Assembly: GCF_016612865.1 (NCBI RefSeq)
Contig: NZ_JAENZZ010000001.1
Location: forward strand, 1,116,001-1,180,000
Length of the DNA: 64,000 nucleotides
Direction of reading: 5' to 3'
DNA from: Blastococcus sp. TML/M2B
Lineage (GTDB): Bacteria; Actinomycetota; Actinomycetes; Mycobacteriales; Geodermatophilaceae
How positions within the stretch are numbered: position 1 is the first letter of the stretch; each line of letters starts with the position of its first letter. This document shows positions 9,214 to 18,491 of the stretch, one piece after another. The position numbers and the translations under genes are program-made. The notes under the pieces were generated by a model. That model was not told the DNA's origin. It saw only the letters and a program-made list of their open reading frames with translations, and made no database searches.

Positions 9214-10649
9214 TGAGCGCCCCGGTGAGCCGCTCGCAGGAGCTCGGCGGGCTGGCCGGGCACCTCGACGGGTTCGTGCGCGCGGTGCGTGCGGCCGGTA
9301 TCCCCGTCGGCATCAGCCAGGCCGTCGACGCCGCGGAGATCCTCACCGTGGTGGACCTGCTCGACCGCGAGCAGCTGCGGCACGGGCTGGCGGCGGTGCT
9401 GCTGCAGCGCGGCGCCCAGCGCCCGGCCTACGACGTCCTGTTCGACCTGTGGTGGCCGCTGTCGGACCGGCCGACGGCCTCGGACTCCGAGGAGTCGGAG
9501 GAGGGGGACGGCGAGCCGGGTGAGCCGCAGCAGGGCGGTCCGCGTCGGGACGACGCCGCGCTGGCCAAGGCGATGCGGGACCAGCTGTTCCAGTTGCTGC
9601 TCGAGGGCGACGAGGACGCGATCCGCCGCTTCGCCCGGCTGGCCGTGGACCGGCTCGGCAGCGGGCAGCCCAGCCCGACCGGGCAGTCGTACTTCAGCTA
9701 CCGGGTCATGCGGGCGCTGTCGCCGGACACCCTCGTCGCGCAGCTGCTGGCCGGGCTGCTCGCCGAGGGCGACCGGGGCGGGCTCAACGAGCAGGTGGCC
9801 CGCCAGACGGTGCGCGAGCGGGTGGACGCGTTCAAGAACGCCGTCGAGACCGAGGTGCGGCGGCGGACGGCGGACGAGAAGGGCCGCGACCGCGTCGCCA
9901 AGAACGCGGTGCGCCCGCTGGCCGACCAGATCGACTTCCTGCGGGCGCAGTCCACCGACCTCGCCGAGCTGCGGCGGACGGTCGCGCCCCTGGCGCGCCG
10001 GCTCGCGGTGCGGCTCTCCGCCCGCCGCAAGATCGGGCGCCAGGGCCGGCTGGACTTCCGCAAGACGGTGCGGGCCTCGCTCGGCACCGGGGGTGTGCCG
10101 GTGGTGACCCACCACCGGCCGCGCAAGGTGCACAAGCCCGAGCTGGTCGTGCTTTGCGACGTCAGCGGCTCGGTGGCCGGGTTCAGCCACTTCACGCTGA
10201 TGCTCACCCAGGCGCTGCGGGAGCACTTCACCGGCGTGCGCGCGTTCGCCTTCGTCGACTCGACCGACGAGGTCACCCGGTTCTTCAGCCCGGGGGCCGA
10301 CGTCGCCGACGCGGTGCGGCGGATCGGGCAGGAGGCGAAGGTGGTGGCCTTCGACGGGCACAGCGACTACGGGACGGCGTTCGAGGTGTTCGCCGACAAG
10401 TACGCCTCGGCGATCGGGCCGAAGACTTCGCTGCTCGTGCTGGGCGACGCCCGGACGAACTACCGGCCGGCCGCGGTGCCGCTGCTGGCCAGCATGGTGC
10501 GCCGGTCCCGCTCGGCGCACTGGCTCAACCCGGAGCCGCAGCGGCAGTGGGGGAGCGGGGACTCCGCCGCCGACCGCTACGGCGAGGTCATCGACATGGT
10601 GGAGTGCCGCAACGCCGCCCAGCTGGCGGACTTCATCACCACGCTCTGA
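9213..10649 (+). CDS. VWA domain protein, CoxE-like
   Basis: A 478-residue protein whose C-terminal half is a von Willebrand A domain with the MIDAS motif DVSGS at residues 316-320 and ARTNYRPA further on. The N-terminal half is helical with a charged Glu/Asp/Gly linker around residues 88-115. CoxE-like proteins pair with MoxR ATPases. The 1-nt overlap (TGATGA) with the ATPase supports a joint complex. What they mature or remodel cannot be told from this window. Confidence 0.85.
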   Translation: MSAPVSRSQELGGLAGHLDGFVRAVRAAGIPVGISQAVDAAEILTVVDLLDREQLRHGLAAVLLQRGAQRPAYDVLFDLWWPLSDRPTASDSEESEEGDGEPGEPQQGGPRRDDAALAKAMRDQLFQLLLEGDEDAIRRFARLAVDRLGSGQPSPTGQSYFSYRVMRALSPDTLVAQLLAGLLAEGDRGGLNEQVARQTVRERVDAFKNAVETEVRRRTADEKGRDRVAKNAVRPLADQIDFLRAQSTDLAELRRTVAPLARRLAVRLSARRKIGRQGRLDFRKTVRASLGTGGVPVVTHHRPRKVHKPELVVLCDVSGSVAGFSHFTLMLTQALREHFTGVRAFAFVDSTDEVTRFFSPGADVADAVRRIGQEAKVVAFDGHSDYGTAFEVFADKYASAIGPKTSLLVLGDARTNYRPAAVPLLASMVRRSRSAHWLNPEPQRQWGSGDSAADRYGEVIDMVECRNAAQLADFITTL

Positions 10650-10768
10650 CCTCCTGCACCACGCCCGACCTGCTTCACGCTCGACCCTGCACCACGCGAC
10701 GGCCGCCGGCGGTCGGACCCGGCACCCGCCCGGTCCGGCCGCCGCTCCGCGTCGAGCAGTCGATCCGC

Positions 10769-10819
10769 CGACGTGGCGCCTCGTCGACGTGCCGCCGCGT
10801 CGACGTGGCGCCTCGTCGA
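10769..10819 (+). repeat. Two identical 19-bp direct repeats
   Basis: The 19-mer starting CGACGTGGCGCC occurs at 10769-10787 and again at 10801-10819, 32 bp apart, amid further GTCGACGTG-like words up to 10834. The tract is rich in TCGA and could be a regulator binding array or simple local duplication. Confidence 0.6.
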
Positions 10820-11021
10820 TCTGTCGACGTGTCGACCCGACGGTGGATCGACTCCGGTGCGCCGACCCGGTGCGCGGCTGTGCACGTGGGCCCGGCGCGC
10901 GCGTGGGCGCAGCAGTTTGTCTGTACCCGTGCGTAACCCCCGGGCGCGGCGGCCGTTGGTCAGGGCGGTGCCGGTGCTCCCGAGGGCCGGCACCGCTCGA
11001 CCGCGGTAGGGCGGAGACGCC

Positions 11022-11050
11022 CGCGACCGGCTGCACGGGGGAGCCGGTCG
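11022..11050 (+). other. Perfect 10-bp hairpin upstream of nadD
   Basis: Bases 11022-11031 (GCGACCGGCT) pair perfectly with 11041-11050 around a 9-nt loop containing five G residues. It is 117 bp before the nadD start and upstream of the proposed nadD -10. It may be a terminator for an upstream transcript or part of a small RNA. There is no T-tract. Confidence 0.4.
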
Positions 11051-11155
11051 CCGCGGGGCGGAGCGCTCTCCGGCCGGCGCGGAGCGGGCGCGCCCGGGCC
11101 GCTCGTCCGGGGGAGCCCGACCGGTGCGGGCACGGCCCGTTCCGGCGCTCCCGGA

Positions 11156-11161
11156 TACGCT
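11156..11161 (+). promoter_or_regulatory. -10 hexamer of a probable leaderless nadD mRNA
   Basis: TACGCT ends 6 nt before the nadD GTG (11168). No Shine-Dalgarno sequence is present at that start. Confidence 0.5.
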
Positions 11162-11167
11162 CGGTCG

Positions 11168-11914
11168 GTGACAGGCGGGCGGATCGGTGTGATGGGTGGG
11201 ACGTTCGACCCCATCCACCACGGGCACCTCGTGGCGGCGAGCGAGGTCGCCGGGCTCTTCGGGCTCGACGAGGTCGTCTTCGTGCCGACCGGCCAGCCCT
11301 GGCAGAAGAGCGACCGGCAGGTGAGCCCGGCCGAGGACCGCTATCTCATGACGGTCATCGCCACCGCGTCCAACCCGCGCTTCTCGGTGAGCCGGGTCGA
11401 CATCGACCGCGGCGGCCCGACCTACACGATCGACACGCTCGTCGACCTGCGTGCCCAGCGGCCGGACGCCGAGCTGTTCTTCATCACCGGCGCCGACGCC
11501 CTCGCCCAGATCATGACCTGGCGCGACGGGGACCGGTGCTTCGACCTCGCGCACTTCATCGGCGTGACCCGGCCCGGCTACACCCTCGCCGACCTGGACC
11601 TGCCCGACGGGCGGGTCAGCCTGGTCGAGATCCCGGCGCTGGCCATCAGCTCGAGCGACTGCCGCGGGCGCGTCGCCCGCGGGATGCCGGTCTGGTACCT
11701 GGTGCCCGACGGCGTCGTCCAGTACATCGAGAAGCGGGGTCTCTACCGGGAGGGCACGCGTCGTCGCCCGCCGGCCGCGGTCACCGGCGGCGAGCAGGCC
11801 GGCCCGGCCGGGCCCCCGGTGGGCGACCGGCCCTCGTACGACCGACCGCCGGCCGGCTCGGCTGCTCCGCACGACCCCACCACTTCACCCACGTTCCAGG
11901 AGGTACCCCGATGA
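11168..11914 (+). CDS. nadD: Nicotinate-nucleotide adenylyltransferase
   Basis: A 248-residue NadD that adenylates nicotinate mononucleotide in NAD synthesis. The nucleotidyltransferase motif [12 protein letters not shown] is at the N-terminus, and the C-terminal ISSSDCRGR matches the ISxTxIR element. The catalytic domain ends near residue 196 ([10 protein letters not shown]). The remaining 50 or so residues are a Pro/Arg-rich, low-complexity tail that runs to the ribosome binding site of rsfS. The stop overlaps the rsfS ATG. Confidence 0.93.
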   Translation: MTGGRIGVMGGTFDPIHHGHLVAASEVAGLFGLDEVVFVPTGQPWQKSDRQVSPAEDRYLMTVIATASNPRFSVSRVDIDRGGPTYTIDTLVDLRAQRPDAELFFITGADALAQIMTWRDGDRCFDLAHFIGVTRPGYTLADLDLPDGRVSLVEIPALAISSSDCRGRVARGMPVWYLVPDGVVQYIEKRGLYREGTRRRPPAAVTGGEQAGPAGPPVGDRPSYDRPPAGSAAPHDPTTSPTFQEVPR

Positions 11915-12387
11915 CCGCCTCGGCCGAGGCGCGGGACACCGCGCAGCTCGCCGCTCAGGCGGCCGCCGACAAGCTCGCCACCGACGTCTCGATCGTCGAC
12001 GTCAGCGAGCGGTTGGCGATCACCGATGCGTTCGTCCTCGCATCCGCGCCCAACGAGCGCCAGGTGCAGGCGATCGTGGACGCGGTCGAGGAGCGCCTCC
12101 GCGAGCACGGCATCAAGCCGGTGCGCCGCGAGGGCATGACCGAGAACCGCTGGGTGCTGCTCGACTTCGTCGACGTCGTGGTCCACGTCCAGCACGCCGA
12201 GGAGCGCGCCTACTACGCCCTCGAGCGGCTGTGGAAGGACTGCCCGACGATCCCGTTCGTCGACAGCGCCCTGCCGGCGCAGGCGGCGGCCGAGCCGTCA
12301 GCCGCAGCGGACGGGGCGTCTGCGGCGGAGGGCGAGCCGGCGACCCCGGAGGACGCGGCACCCGCCGAGGACGACGCCGACCGGTGA
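11911..12387 (+). CDS. rsfS: Ribosomal silencing factor
   Basis: A 158-residue RsfS/Iojap protein that binds L14 and keeps ribosomal subunits apart under starvation. Core motifs are [35 protein letters not shown], and [14 protein letters not shown]. The last 35 or so residues are an Ala/Glu-rich acidic tail. The ATG follows AGGAGGT by 7 nt. The order nadD-rsfS-phosphatase matches mycobacteria and is typical of actinobacteria. Confidence 0.95.
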   Translation: MTASAEARDTAQLAAQAAADKLATDVSIVDVSERLAITDAFVLASAPNERQVQAIVDAVEERLREHGIKPVRREGMTENRWVLLDFVDVVVHVQHAEERAYYALERLWKDCPTIPFVDSALPAQAAAEPSAAADGASAAEGEPATPEDAAPAEDDADR

Positions 12388-13115
12388 GCTCCGACGCGCC
12401 CCTCGCCCTGCCCGTCCGCCGGCTGATCCTCTGGCGGCACGGACGGACCGAGTGGAACGCCGCAGGACGCTTCCAGGGCCGGATGGACCCGCCGCTGGAC
12501 GAGGTCGGTCGGCGGCAGGCCGTCGAGGCCGCGCCGCACCTCGCAGCCGCCGGGCGGCTGTCCGCCGACACGCTCGTGGTGTCGAGCGACCTGGACCGGG
12601 CTGCCGACACCGCCGCCGCGCTGACCCGTCTGCTGGGCGTGCAGCTCCGGCTGGACCCCCGGCTGCAGGAGCACGGCATGGGCTCGTGGGAGGGGCTCAC
12701 GCGGGACGAGGTGGCCGAGCGGTACCCCGACCAGTTCGCGGACTGGCTGGCCGGCCGCCCGGTCCTCGGCCGCGGAGGCGAGGAGCCCGAGGAGGTCGCC
12801 GAGCGCGCTCTCGCCGCGCTGGCGGACCTGCCCCCGGCACCGGTCGCGGTCGTGGTGACGCACGGCGGCACCAGCGGCCGGCTCATCGAGCGGCTCCTGG
12901 GGCTCGGGTCGGGGCAGCGCCGGGTGTTCGGGCCGCTGGGCAACTGCGCCTGGAGCGAGCTGCGCGAGCAGTCCGGCTCCTGGCGGCTCATGCACCACAA
13001 CGCATCGGCCCCGGCCCCGCTCGCGGCAGGCCCCGAGGGCGTGCCCGCGCGGGCCGACGGCAACCCCGAGGACGGCGCCGCGGGGCCGGTCGGGGACGCG
13101 GATGCGGTCGTCTGA
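12384..13115 (+). CDS. Histidine phosphatase, probable glucosyl-3-phosphoglycerate phosphatase
   Basis: A 243-residue histidine phosphatase superfamily member with the catalytic LILWRHGRTEWN near residue 15, the acid/base region LQEHGMGSWEG and the second His in VVVTHGGTSG. In mycobacteria the phosphatase right after rsfS is GpgP, which dephosphorylates glucosyl-3-phosphoglycerate in methylglucose lipopolysaccharide synthesis. The position here suggests the same job, but the family is broad. The GTG start overlaps the rsfS stop. The C-terminal 35 residues are a Gly/Ala/Pro tail. Confidence 0.8.
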   Translation: MSSDAPLALPVRRLILWRHGRTEWNAAGRFQGRMDPPLDEVGRRQAVEAAPHLAAAGRLSADTLVVSSDLDRAADTAAALTRLLGVQLRLDPRLQEHGMGSWEGLTRDEVAERYPDQFADWLAGRPVLGRGGEEPEEVAERALAALADLPPAPVAVVVTHGGTSGRLIERLLGLGSGQRRVFGPLGNCAWSELREQSGSWRLMHHNASAPAPLAAGPEGVPARADGNPEDGAAGPVGDADAVV

Positions 13116-13137
13116 CCGGTTCTCCACGGGCGGGCGA

Positions 13138-13143
13138 TAACCT
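13138..13143 (+). promoter_or_regulatory. -10 hexamer of a probable leaderless degV mRNA
   Basis: TAACCT lies 7 nt before the GTG at 13151. There is no purine-rich ribosome binding site. Confidence 0.5.
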
Positions 13144-13150
13144 TCGCCGC

Positions 13151-14062
13151 GTGCCCGTTGCCGTCGTGACCGATTCGACGGCGTACCTCCCGGCGGAGCT
13201 GCTCGAGCGGTACCGCATCGAGGTCGTCCCGCTGTACGTCGTCCTCGCGGGTCGCTCTGGGACCGAGGGCGGCTCGGTGGGGCCCGACGACGTGGCGCGG
13301 GTGCTCGGCACCCGCGGTGGACGGGTCTCCACCTCGCGCCCCACCCCCGGGGACTTCGTCGCGGCCTACCGGCGGCTGCTCGACGCGGGGGCGGACCGGC
13401 TGGTGTCCATCCACCTCTCCGCCGAGCTGTCGGGCACGTGGGACGCCGCCCGCCTGGCCGCCTCGCAGGTCGGCGAGCACGTCGTGACCGTCGTCGACAG
13501 CCGGTCGGCCGCCATGGGCAACGGCTTCGCCGTGCTGGCCGCCGCCCGCGCCGCGGACGCGGGTGCCGACGCCGCCGAGGTGGCCGAGACGGCCCGGCGC
13601 ACGGCCGCGGCGACCCGGACCTTCTTCGTGGTCGACACCCTCGAGCACCTGCGTCGCGGCGGGCGGATCGGGCCGGCGGCCGCCCTCCTCGGTTCCGCGC
13701 TCGCCGTCAAGCCGGTGCTCCACGTGGAGGACGGGCGGGTGGTCCCGCTGGAGAAGGTGCGCACGTCCGCGCGCGCCCTGCACCGGCTGGTGCAGCGAGT
13801 CGTCGAGGTGGTGGACGGCCAGCCCGCCGCGCTCGCGGTGCACCACCTCGCGGCGCCGGAGCGGGCGGAGCGGCTGGCCGCCGAGCTGCGCGAGCACGTG
13901 CCGACGGCGCACGAACTGCACGTCAGCGAACTCGGCGCCGCCATCGGCGCGCACGTGGGCCCCGGGGCGGTCGGTGTCGTCGTCGCGCCGGCGCCGGAGG
14001 ACCCCACCGAGCTGCAGGACGGCCGGGAGCAGGACGACCCGGAGCAGGGCGCCGACGGGTGA
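13151..14062 (+). CDS. DegV family fatty-acid-binding protein
   Basis: A 303-residue DegV protein. The family binds fatty acids and, in Firmicutes, serves as FakB in a fatty-acid kinase; no FakA partner is seen nearby. Typical features are VTDSTAYLPAELL at the N-terminus, STSRPTPGDF (fatty-acid carboxylate contact), VDSRSAAMGNG, and DTLEHLRRGGRIG followed by KPVLHVEDGRV. A DegV gene in this neighbourhood is also found in mycobacteria. Function in actinobacteria is not settled. Confidence 0.88.
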   Translation: MPVAVVTDSTAYLPAELLERYRIEVVPLYVVLAGRSGTEGGSVGPDDVARVLGTRGGRVSTSRPTPGDFVAAYRRLLDAGADRLVSIHLSAELSGTWDAARLAASQVGEHVVTVVDSRSAAMGNGFAVLAAARAADAGADAAEVAETARRTAAATRTFFVVDTLEHLRRGGRIGPAAALLGSALAVKPVLHVEDGRVVPLEKVRTSARALHRLVQRVVEVVDGQPAALAVHHLAAPERAERLAAELREHVPTAHELHVSELGAAIGAHVGPGAVGVVVAPAPEDPTELQDGREQDDPEQGADG

Positions 14063-14145
14063 CCGCCGTCGGGGTCGGGGGCCAGGAGCGCTGAGCGGTG
14101 GCATGCGCGCACCCTGCCCCGGACGGCCGACCCGGCGCCGGCTGA

Positions 14146-14174
14146 CGTCCACAGGCCGGCCCTCCGTCCACAGG
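14146..14174 (+). repeat. Two CGTCCACAGG boxes upstream of comEA
   Basis: The 10-mer CGTCCACAGG occurs at 14146-14155 and 14165-14174 (19-bp period). Its TCCACA core is that of DnaA boxes, but the leading TT is missing. They lie 36-77 bp before the proposed comEA -10 and may bind a regulator. Confidence 0.4.
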
Positions 14175-14210
14175 TTCCGCAGACGGCCCCCGCGCGCCGG
14201 GCGGGCTGCC

Positions 14211-14216
14211 TAGCGT
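14211..14216 (+). promoter_or_regulatory. -10 hexamer of a probable leaderless comEA mRNA
   Basis: TAGCGT lies 7 nt before the GTG at 14224. Confidence 0.5.
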
Positions 14217-14223
14217 CCGCGGG

Positions 14224-15057
14224 GTGCGCCAGACCTCCCGCCGTCCCGACGACGCCGACGTCATCCGTGCCCGGCTCCGCGCCCTGCTCGACGACGGGTT
14301 CCGCGGCGGGTGGGTTCCCGAGGAGGAGGACGAGGAGGACCGGCACGAGGCCGACCGACCGGCGCGACCGCCGGTCGCGTCGCCCGACGGGCCGGACCGC
14401 CAGGTGCCGTCGGGGCTGGGCCGGCACCGGGCGCCCGGGCCCGCGGTGCGGTGGAACCCCGGCCGGCCCGGTGCCCGCGCACTCTGGATCGCGGGCCTCC
14501 TCACCGGCCTGCTGGTCGTCGCCGGTACGTGGCTGGACCGCCCCCGCGTGGAGCCCGTGCCGCCGGTCCGGGCCGGCAGCGCGGCGACGACCGCACCCGT
14601 GCCCGCCCCCGAGGTGGGTGAGGTCGCCGGGACCGCGGCTCCCGTCGTCGTCGCGGTCGTGGGCCTGGTCGGCCGCCCGGGCCTGGTCACCCTGCCCACG
14701 GGCGCTCGGGTGGCCGACGCCGTGGAGGCGGCCGGGGGCCTGCTGCCGGGCACCGACCCGGCCGCGGTGAACCTCGCGGCCCTCGTCAGCGACGGGCAGC
14801 AGATCGCGGTGGGCGTGCCCCCGGCAGCGGGGGCGCCCCCGGCGAGCGCCGGAGGCGCAGGCGCCGGGCTGGTGGACCTGAACACCGCGACCGTTCAGGA
14901 CCTCGACGCGCTCCCCGGGATCGGTCCCGTCCTCGCCCAGCGGATCGTCGAGCACCGGAGCAGCCAGGGGCCGTTCCGCAGCGTCGACCAGCTGGACGAC
15001 GTCCCGGGCATCGGACCGGCGATCGCGGCGGAGCTGGTCGAACTGGTGACCGTGTGA
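14224..15057 (+). CDS. comEA: ComEA-like DNA-binding protein
   Basis: A 277-residue protein with an acidic cytoplasmic N-terminus, one membrane segment around residues 86-104 (ALWIAGLLTGLLVVAGTW), a SLBB-like domain (VVGLVGRPGLVTLPTGARV), a Gly/Ala linker, and a C-terminal double helix-hairpin-helix. The last contains VDLNTATVQDLDALPGIG and VDQLDDVPGIGPAIA. ComEA binds incoming DNA outside the membrane for uptake through ComEC. Its stop overlaps the comEC GTG. Whether the host is naturally competent is unknown. Confidence 0.93.
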   Translation: MRQTSRRPDDADVIRARLRALLDDGFRGGWVPEEEDEEDRHEADRPARPPVASPDGPDRQVPSGLGRHRAPGPAVRWNPGRPGARALWIAGLLTGLLVVAGTWLDRPRVEPVPPVRAGSAATTAPVPAPEVGEVAGTAAPVVVAVVGLVGRPGLVTLPTGARVADAVEAAGGLLPGTDPAAVNLAALVSDGQQIAVGVPPAAGAPPASAGGAGAGLVDLNTATVQDLDALPGIGPVLAQRIVEHRSSQGPFRSVDQLDDVPGIGPAIAAELVELVTV

Positions 15058-17403
15058 CCGCGCCCGGGCAGCAGCGGAGCGATCGCGCAGAGGGCCGCTG
15101 GCAGTGGACGGACCTGCGTCTGGTGCCCGCGGCCGGCGCCGTGTGGGCGGTCAGCCTGGCAGCGCCGCACCTGGCTCCCGCGCTGCTGGCCGGGGTGTCG
15201 GTCGCCGCGGTGGCCGCGGCGTGGAAGGCCCGCGACCACCGGAGCGCGGGAGCCACCGTGCTCCTGACCGTGCTCGCCGCGCTGGCCGTGACCGGCGGGA
15301 CGGCGGCCGTCCGGGGCATGGACCGCGAGTCCTCGCCCCTGCGCCTCATCGCCGACGACCGGGGCACCGTGACCGTGGACCTTCGGCTGGACGGCGATCC
15401 GCACCTGCTCACCGGCAGCGGGCGCCCCCGGGTGGTCGTCGACGCGACCGTCACGGCGCTGCACGACGGGGCGCTGGTCCGGCGGCTGGACGCGAGCGTG
15501 CTGCTCTTCGCTCCGGAGGAGGGCTGGCGGGACCTGCTCCCGGGCCGACCGGTGCGCACCGAGGCGCGGGTGGCCCCGCCGCAGTCGGGCGACGAGGTCG
15601 TCGCCGTGCTCTCCGCCCGCGGGCCACCGACGGTCCTGGGGGACACCGCCGGCTGGCAACGGGTCGCCGGCGGGCTGCGGAACGGGCTGGCCGAATCAGC
15701 GGCGCGGGTGCTCGATCCGCGACCCGCCGGGCTGCTCCCCGGTCTCGTGGTCGGCGACACCCGCGGGATGGATCCCGTCCTGGACGAGGACTTCCGGCGG
15801 GCCGGCCTCGCGCACCTGACGGCCGTCTCGGGCGCCAACGTGGCGATCACGATCGCCGCCGTGCTGTGGCCGCTGCGCCGGAGGGCCGTCGACCGCAGGG
15901 TCCAGGCCGCGGTCGGGAGCGCAGCCCTGGTCTGCTTCGTGGTCCTGGCCCGCCCGGAGCCGAGCGTGGTGCGGGCCGCCGCGATGGGCGCGGTGACGTT
16001 GCTGGCGCTGGCCTCGGGCCGGGTGCGGATGGCGGTACCGGCCCTCGCGGCGGCGGTCTGCGTGCTCCTGCTGCTCGACCCCGGCCTGGCGAGGGACCCC
16101 GGCTTCGCGCTCTCCGTGCTCGCCACCGCCGCGATCGTGCTGCTGGCACCCGGCTGGTCCCGGCGGCTCCGGGAACGGGGCTGGCCGGCACCGGTCGCCG
16201 ACGCGCTCGCCGTCAGCGCCGCCGCCGGGCTCGCGACGGCGCCGCTGATCGCCGCGCTGTCCGGGACGGTGAGCCTGGTGTCCCTGCCGGCGAACCTGCT
16301 CGCCGCACCGGCCGTGGCCCCGGCGACGGTGCTCGGGCTGCTGGCCACCCTCGTGGCACCGGCGCTGCCGCCGGTCGCGGACCTCCTCGTCCGGGGAGCC
16401 GGCTGGCCCACACGGTGGCTGGTGCTGGTGGCCGAACGGGCGGCGCAGCTGCCCGACGCGGCACCCGGCTGGCCCGCGGGCCTCGAGGGCGCGGGTGCTG
16501 CTGGCGGCGATCCTGCTGGGCGGCAGCTGGGCTCTGTGGCGGTTCCGCCGCCTCCGGCCGCTGGCGCTGGCGGTCCTGCTCGGGCTGGTCGTGATCGGGT
16601 GGCCGGTCCGGCAGGCGGTCCGCGGCTGGCCGCCGCCGGGCACCGTGGTCGTCGCCTGCGACGTGGGGCAGGGCGATGCGCTGGTGCTGCCGACCGGGCC
16701 GGGGGAGGCCGTGCTCGTGGACGCGGGACCGGACGTCGCGGCCGTCGACCGGTGCCTGGACGACCTCGGCGTGGACCGGCTGCCGCTGGTCCTCCTGACG
16801 CACCTGGACGCCGACCACGTGGGCGGCCTCGCCGGCGCGTTCGGCGGTCGGGCCGTCGGGGTGGTCGCGACCGGTGTCCTCCCGCCGGCCGAGGACCGGC
16901 TGCCCGCCGTCGACGCCCTGGTGCGCCGGACCGGCGCCGAGCGGGTCCGGCTGGTGGCGGGGGAGCGGCGGACGCAGGGCGCGGTGCTGATCGAGGTGCT
17001 GGCGCCCGCGCCGGAGCGGGCGACCGCGGGCGCGGAGGCCAACGACCTCTCGCTGGTCGTGCGCGCCACCGTCCGCGGCCTGCGCGTGCTGCTGACCGGC
17101 GACCTGGGGGCGGAGGCGGAGGCCCGGTTGCGCCGCGACGGGACCGACCTGGCCGCCGACGTCCTCAAGGTGCCGCACCACGGCAGCGCGGACGCCGATC
17201 CGGCGTTCCTGGCCGCCACCGCGGCGCGGGTCGCACTGGTCTCGGTGGGCGCCGACAACACCTACGGGCACCCCGCACGGACGCTCCTCGAGACGCTCGC
17301 GCGCACCGGGATGACCGTGCACCGCACCGACCGGCAGGGCGACCTGGCCGTCGTCGGCTCGGCCGACGGGTGGGGCGTCGCCGCGCGCGGCCGCAGCCCG
17401 TGA
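15054..17403 (+). CDS. comEC: ComEC/Rec2 DNA-uptake channel (one frame break)
   Basis: A ComEC protein of about 782 residues after repair of one break. It has an N-terminal OB-like region with membrane spans, then the Competence domain (GLLPGLVVGDTRGMD, LTAVSGANVAITIAA) with about eight spans. A C-terminal metallo-beta-lactamase-like domain (CDVGQGDALVLPTGPG, LLTHLDADHVGGL, LKVPHHGS) is thought to degrade the non-transported strand. Near 16489-16494 the text reads GGGCGCGGGTG, where one fewer base joins GLEG to RVLLAAILLGG. The first frame otherwise reads on into holA. Confidence 0.9.
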
Positions 17404-17468
17404 CGGCAGCCCGTGACCGCCGACCGTCGGCGGCCGGTCGTGTCGGTCCCGCGTGGCACCATGCAGGC

Positions 17469-18470
17469 GTGCCTGCCGCTCCCGTGCCACCGACCTCGCG
17501 GCTGCGGGTGGTGACCGGGGAGGAGGAACTGCTCCGGTCCCGCGCGGTCTCCGCGGTGCGGGCCGCGGTCGTGGCCCGCCACCCGGACGCCGAGCTGCAC
17601 GAGCTCGCCGCCCTCGGGTTGCCCCCGGGCCAGCTGGCCGACGTGCTGGCGCCCTCGCTGTTCGGCGGCCACCGCCTCGTGGTCGTCACCGGTGTGCACG
17701 AGTGCGCCGCGGTGCTGGCCGAGGCCCTGACCAGCTATGCGAAGGACCCGGATCCCGAGATCACGCTGGTCATCGTCCACTCGGGCGGCAAGCGCAACGA
17801 GGCGCTGGTCAAGGCGTTCGTCGCCGCCGGCGCCGCCGTCGACGAGTGCCCGAAGATCAGCTCCGCCGGCGACCGGGCGGCGTTCGTCCGCAACGAGGTC
17901 CGCACCTTCGGTGGCCGGATCACCGGCGACGCGCTCACCGCCCTGGTCGACGCCGTCGGCAACGACCTGCGCGCGCTGTCGGCGGCCGCCAGCCAGCTGG
18001 TCTCGGACTTCGGCGGCACGATCGACGGGGACGCGGTCGCCCGGTTCCACCGCGGGCAGGCGGAGGTCACCGGCTTCACCGTCGCCGAGCGGGTGCTGGT
18101 GGGGGACCGGCAGGGCTCGATAGAGATGCTGCGCTGGGCGCTGCAGCGCGGGGTCGCGCACGTGCTCATCGCCGACGCCCTGGCCGACGGGGTGCGCACC
18201 GCGGCGCGGGTCGCCTCGCTCAGCTCCACCAACCCGGGCGAGCTGGCCCGCACGCTCAAGATGCCGCCGTGGAAGGTCAAGAAGGCGCAGGCCCAGGCGC
18301 GGGGCTGGAGCATCGACGGGCTGCAGCAGGCACTGGGCGTCGTCGCCGAGCTCAACGCCGACGTCAAGGGCGTCGCGGCCAGCGCCGACTACGCGCTGGA
18401 GAGCGCGGTCCGCCGGATCGTCGAGATCCGCGCCTCCACCGGCCGCGGCCGGGTGCCCGCCGGCCGCTGA
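17469..18470 (+). CDS. holA: DNA polymerase III subunit delta
   Basis: A 333-residue HolA, the clamp-loader subunit that opens the beta sliding clamp. It has the AAA-like N-terminus LRVVTGEEELLRSRAV, the middle LVIVHSGGKRNEALVKAF and the C-terminal collar region with LKMPPWKVKKAQAQARGWS. The start is GTG 17469, following CACCAT by 6 nt, with no ribosome binding site. The comEC-holA-rpsT order (rpsT opposite) is standard in actinobacteria. Because comEC is frame-broken, its open frame merges with holA in this sequence. Confidence 0.93.
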   Translation: MPAAPVPPTSRLRVVTGEEELLRSRAVSAVRAAVVARHPDAELHELAALGLPPGQLADVLAPSLFGGHRLVVVTGVHECAAVLAEALTSYAKDPDPEITLVIVHSGGKRNEALVKAFVAAGAAVDECPKISSAGDRAAFVRNEVRTFGGRITGDALTALVDAVGNDLRALSAAASQLVSDFGGTIDGDAVARFHRGQAEVTGFTVAERVLVGDRQGSIEMLRWALQRGVAHVLIADALADGVRTAARVASLSSTNPGELARTLKMPPWKVKKAQAQARGWSIDGLQQALGVVAELNADVKGVAASADYALESAVRRIVEIRASTGRGRVPAGR

Positions 18471-18491
18471 CCGCCGGCTCCACCAACGCGA

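Larger units (their letters stand above)
10650..11167 (+). other. 518-bp intergenic region with repeats and a hairpin
   Basis: No convincing gene is seen. From the left it holds three imperfect copies of a 12-mer (CCTGCACCACGC at 10653 and 10686, CCTGCTTCACGC at 10669), two identical 19-bp copies at 10769-10787 and 10801-10819, and a perfect 10-bp hairpin at 11022-11050. The nadD promoter hexamer comes last. Frames crossing it are short or in shadow of other genes. Confidence 0.6.

Noticed and set aside
14146-14174. A replication origin based on DnaA-like boxes
   Set aside because: Only two weak boxes, no AT-rich region, and no dnaA, dnaN or gyrB genes nearby.
15054-18470. A ComEC-HolA fusion protein
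   Set aside because: The join depends on the one-base break at about 16490. The natural comEC stop (17403) and holA start (17469) are both present.
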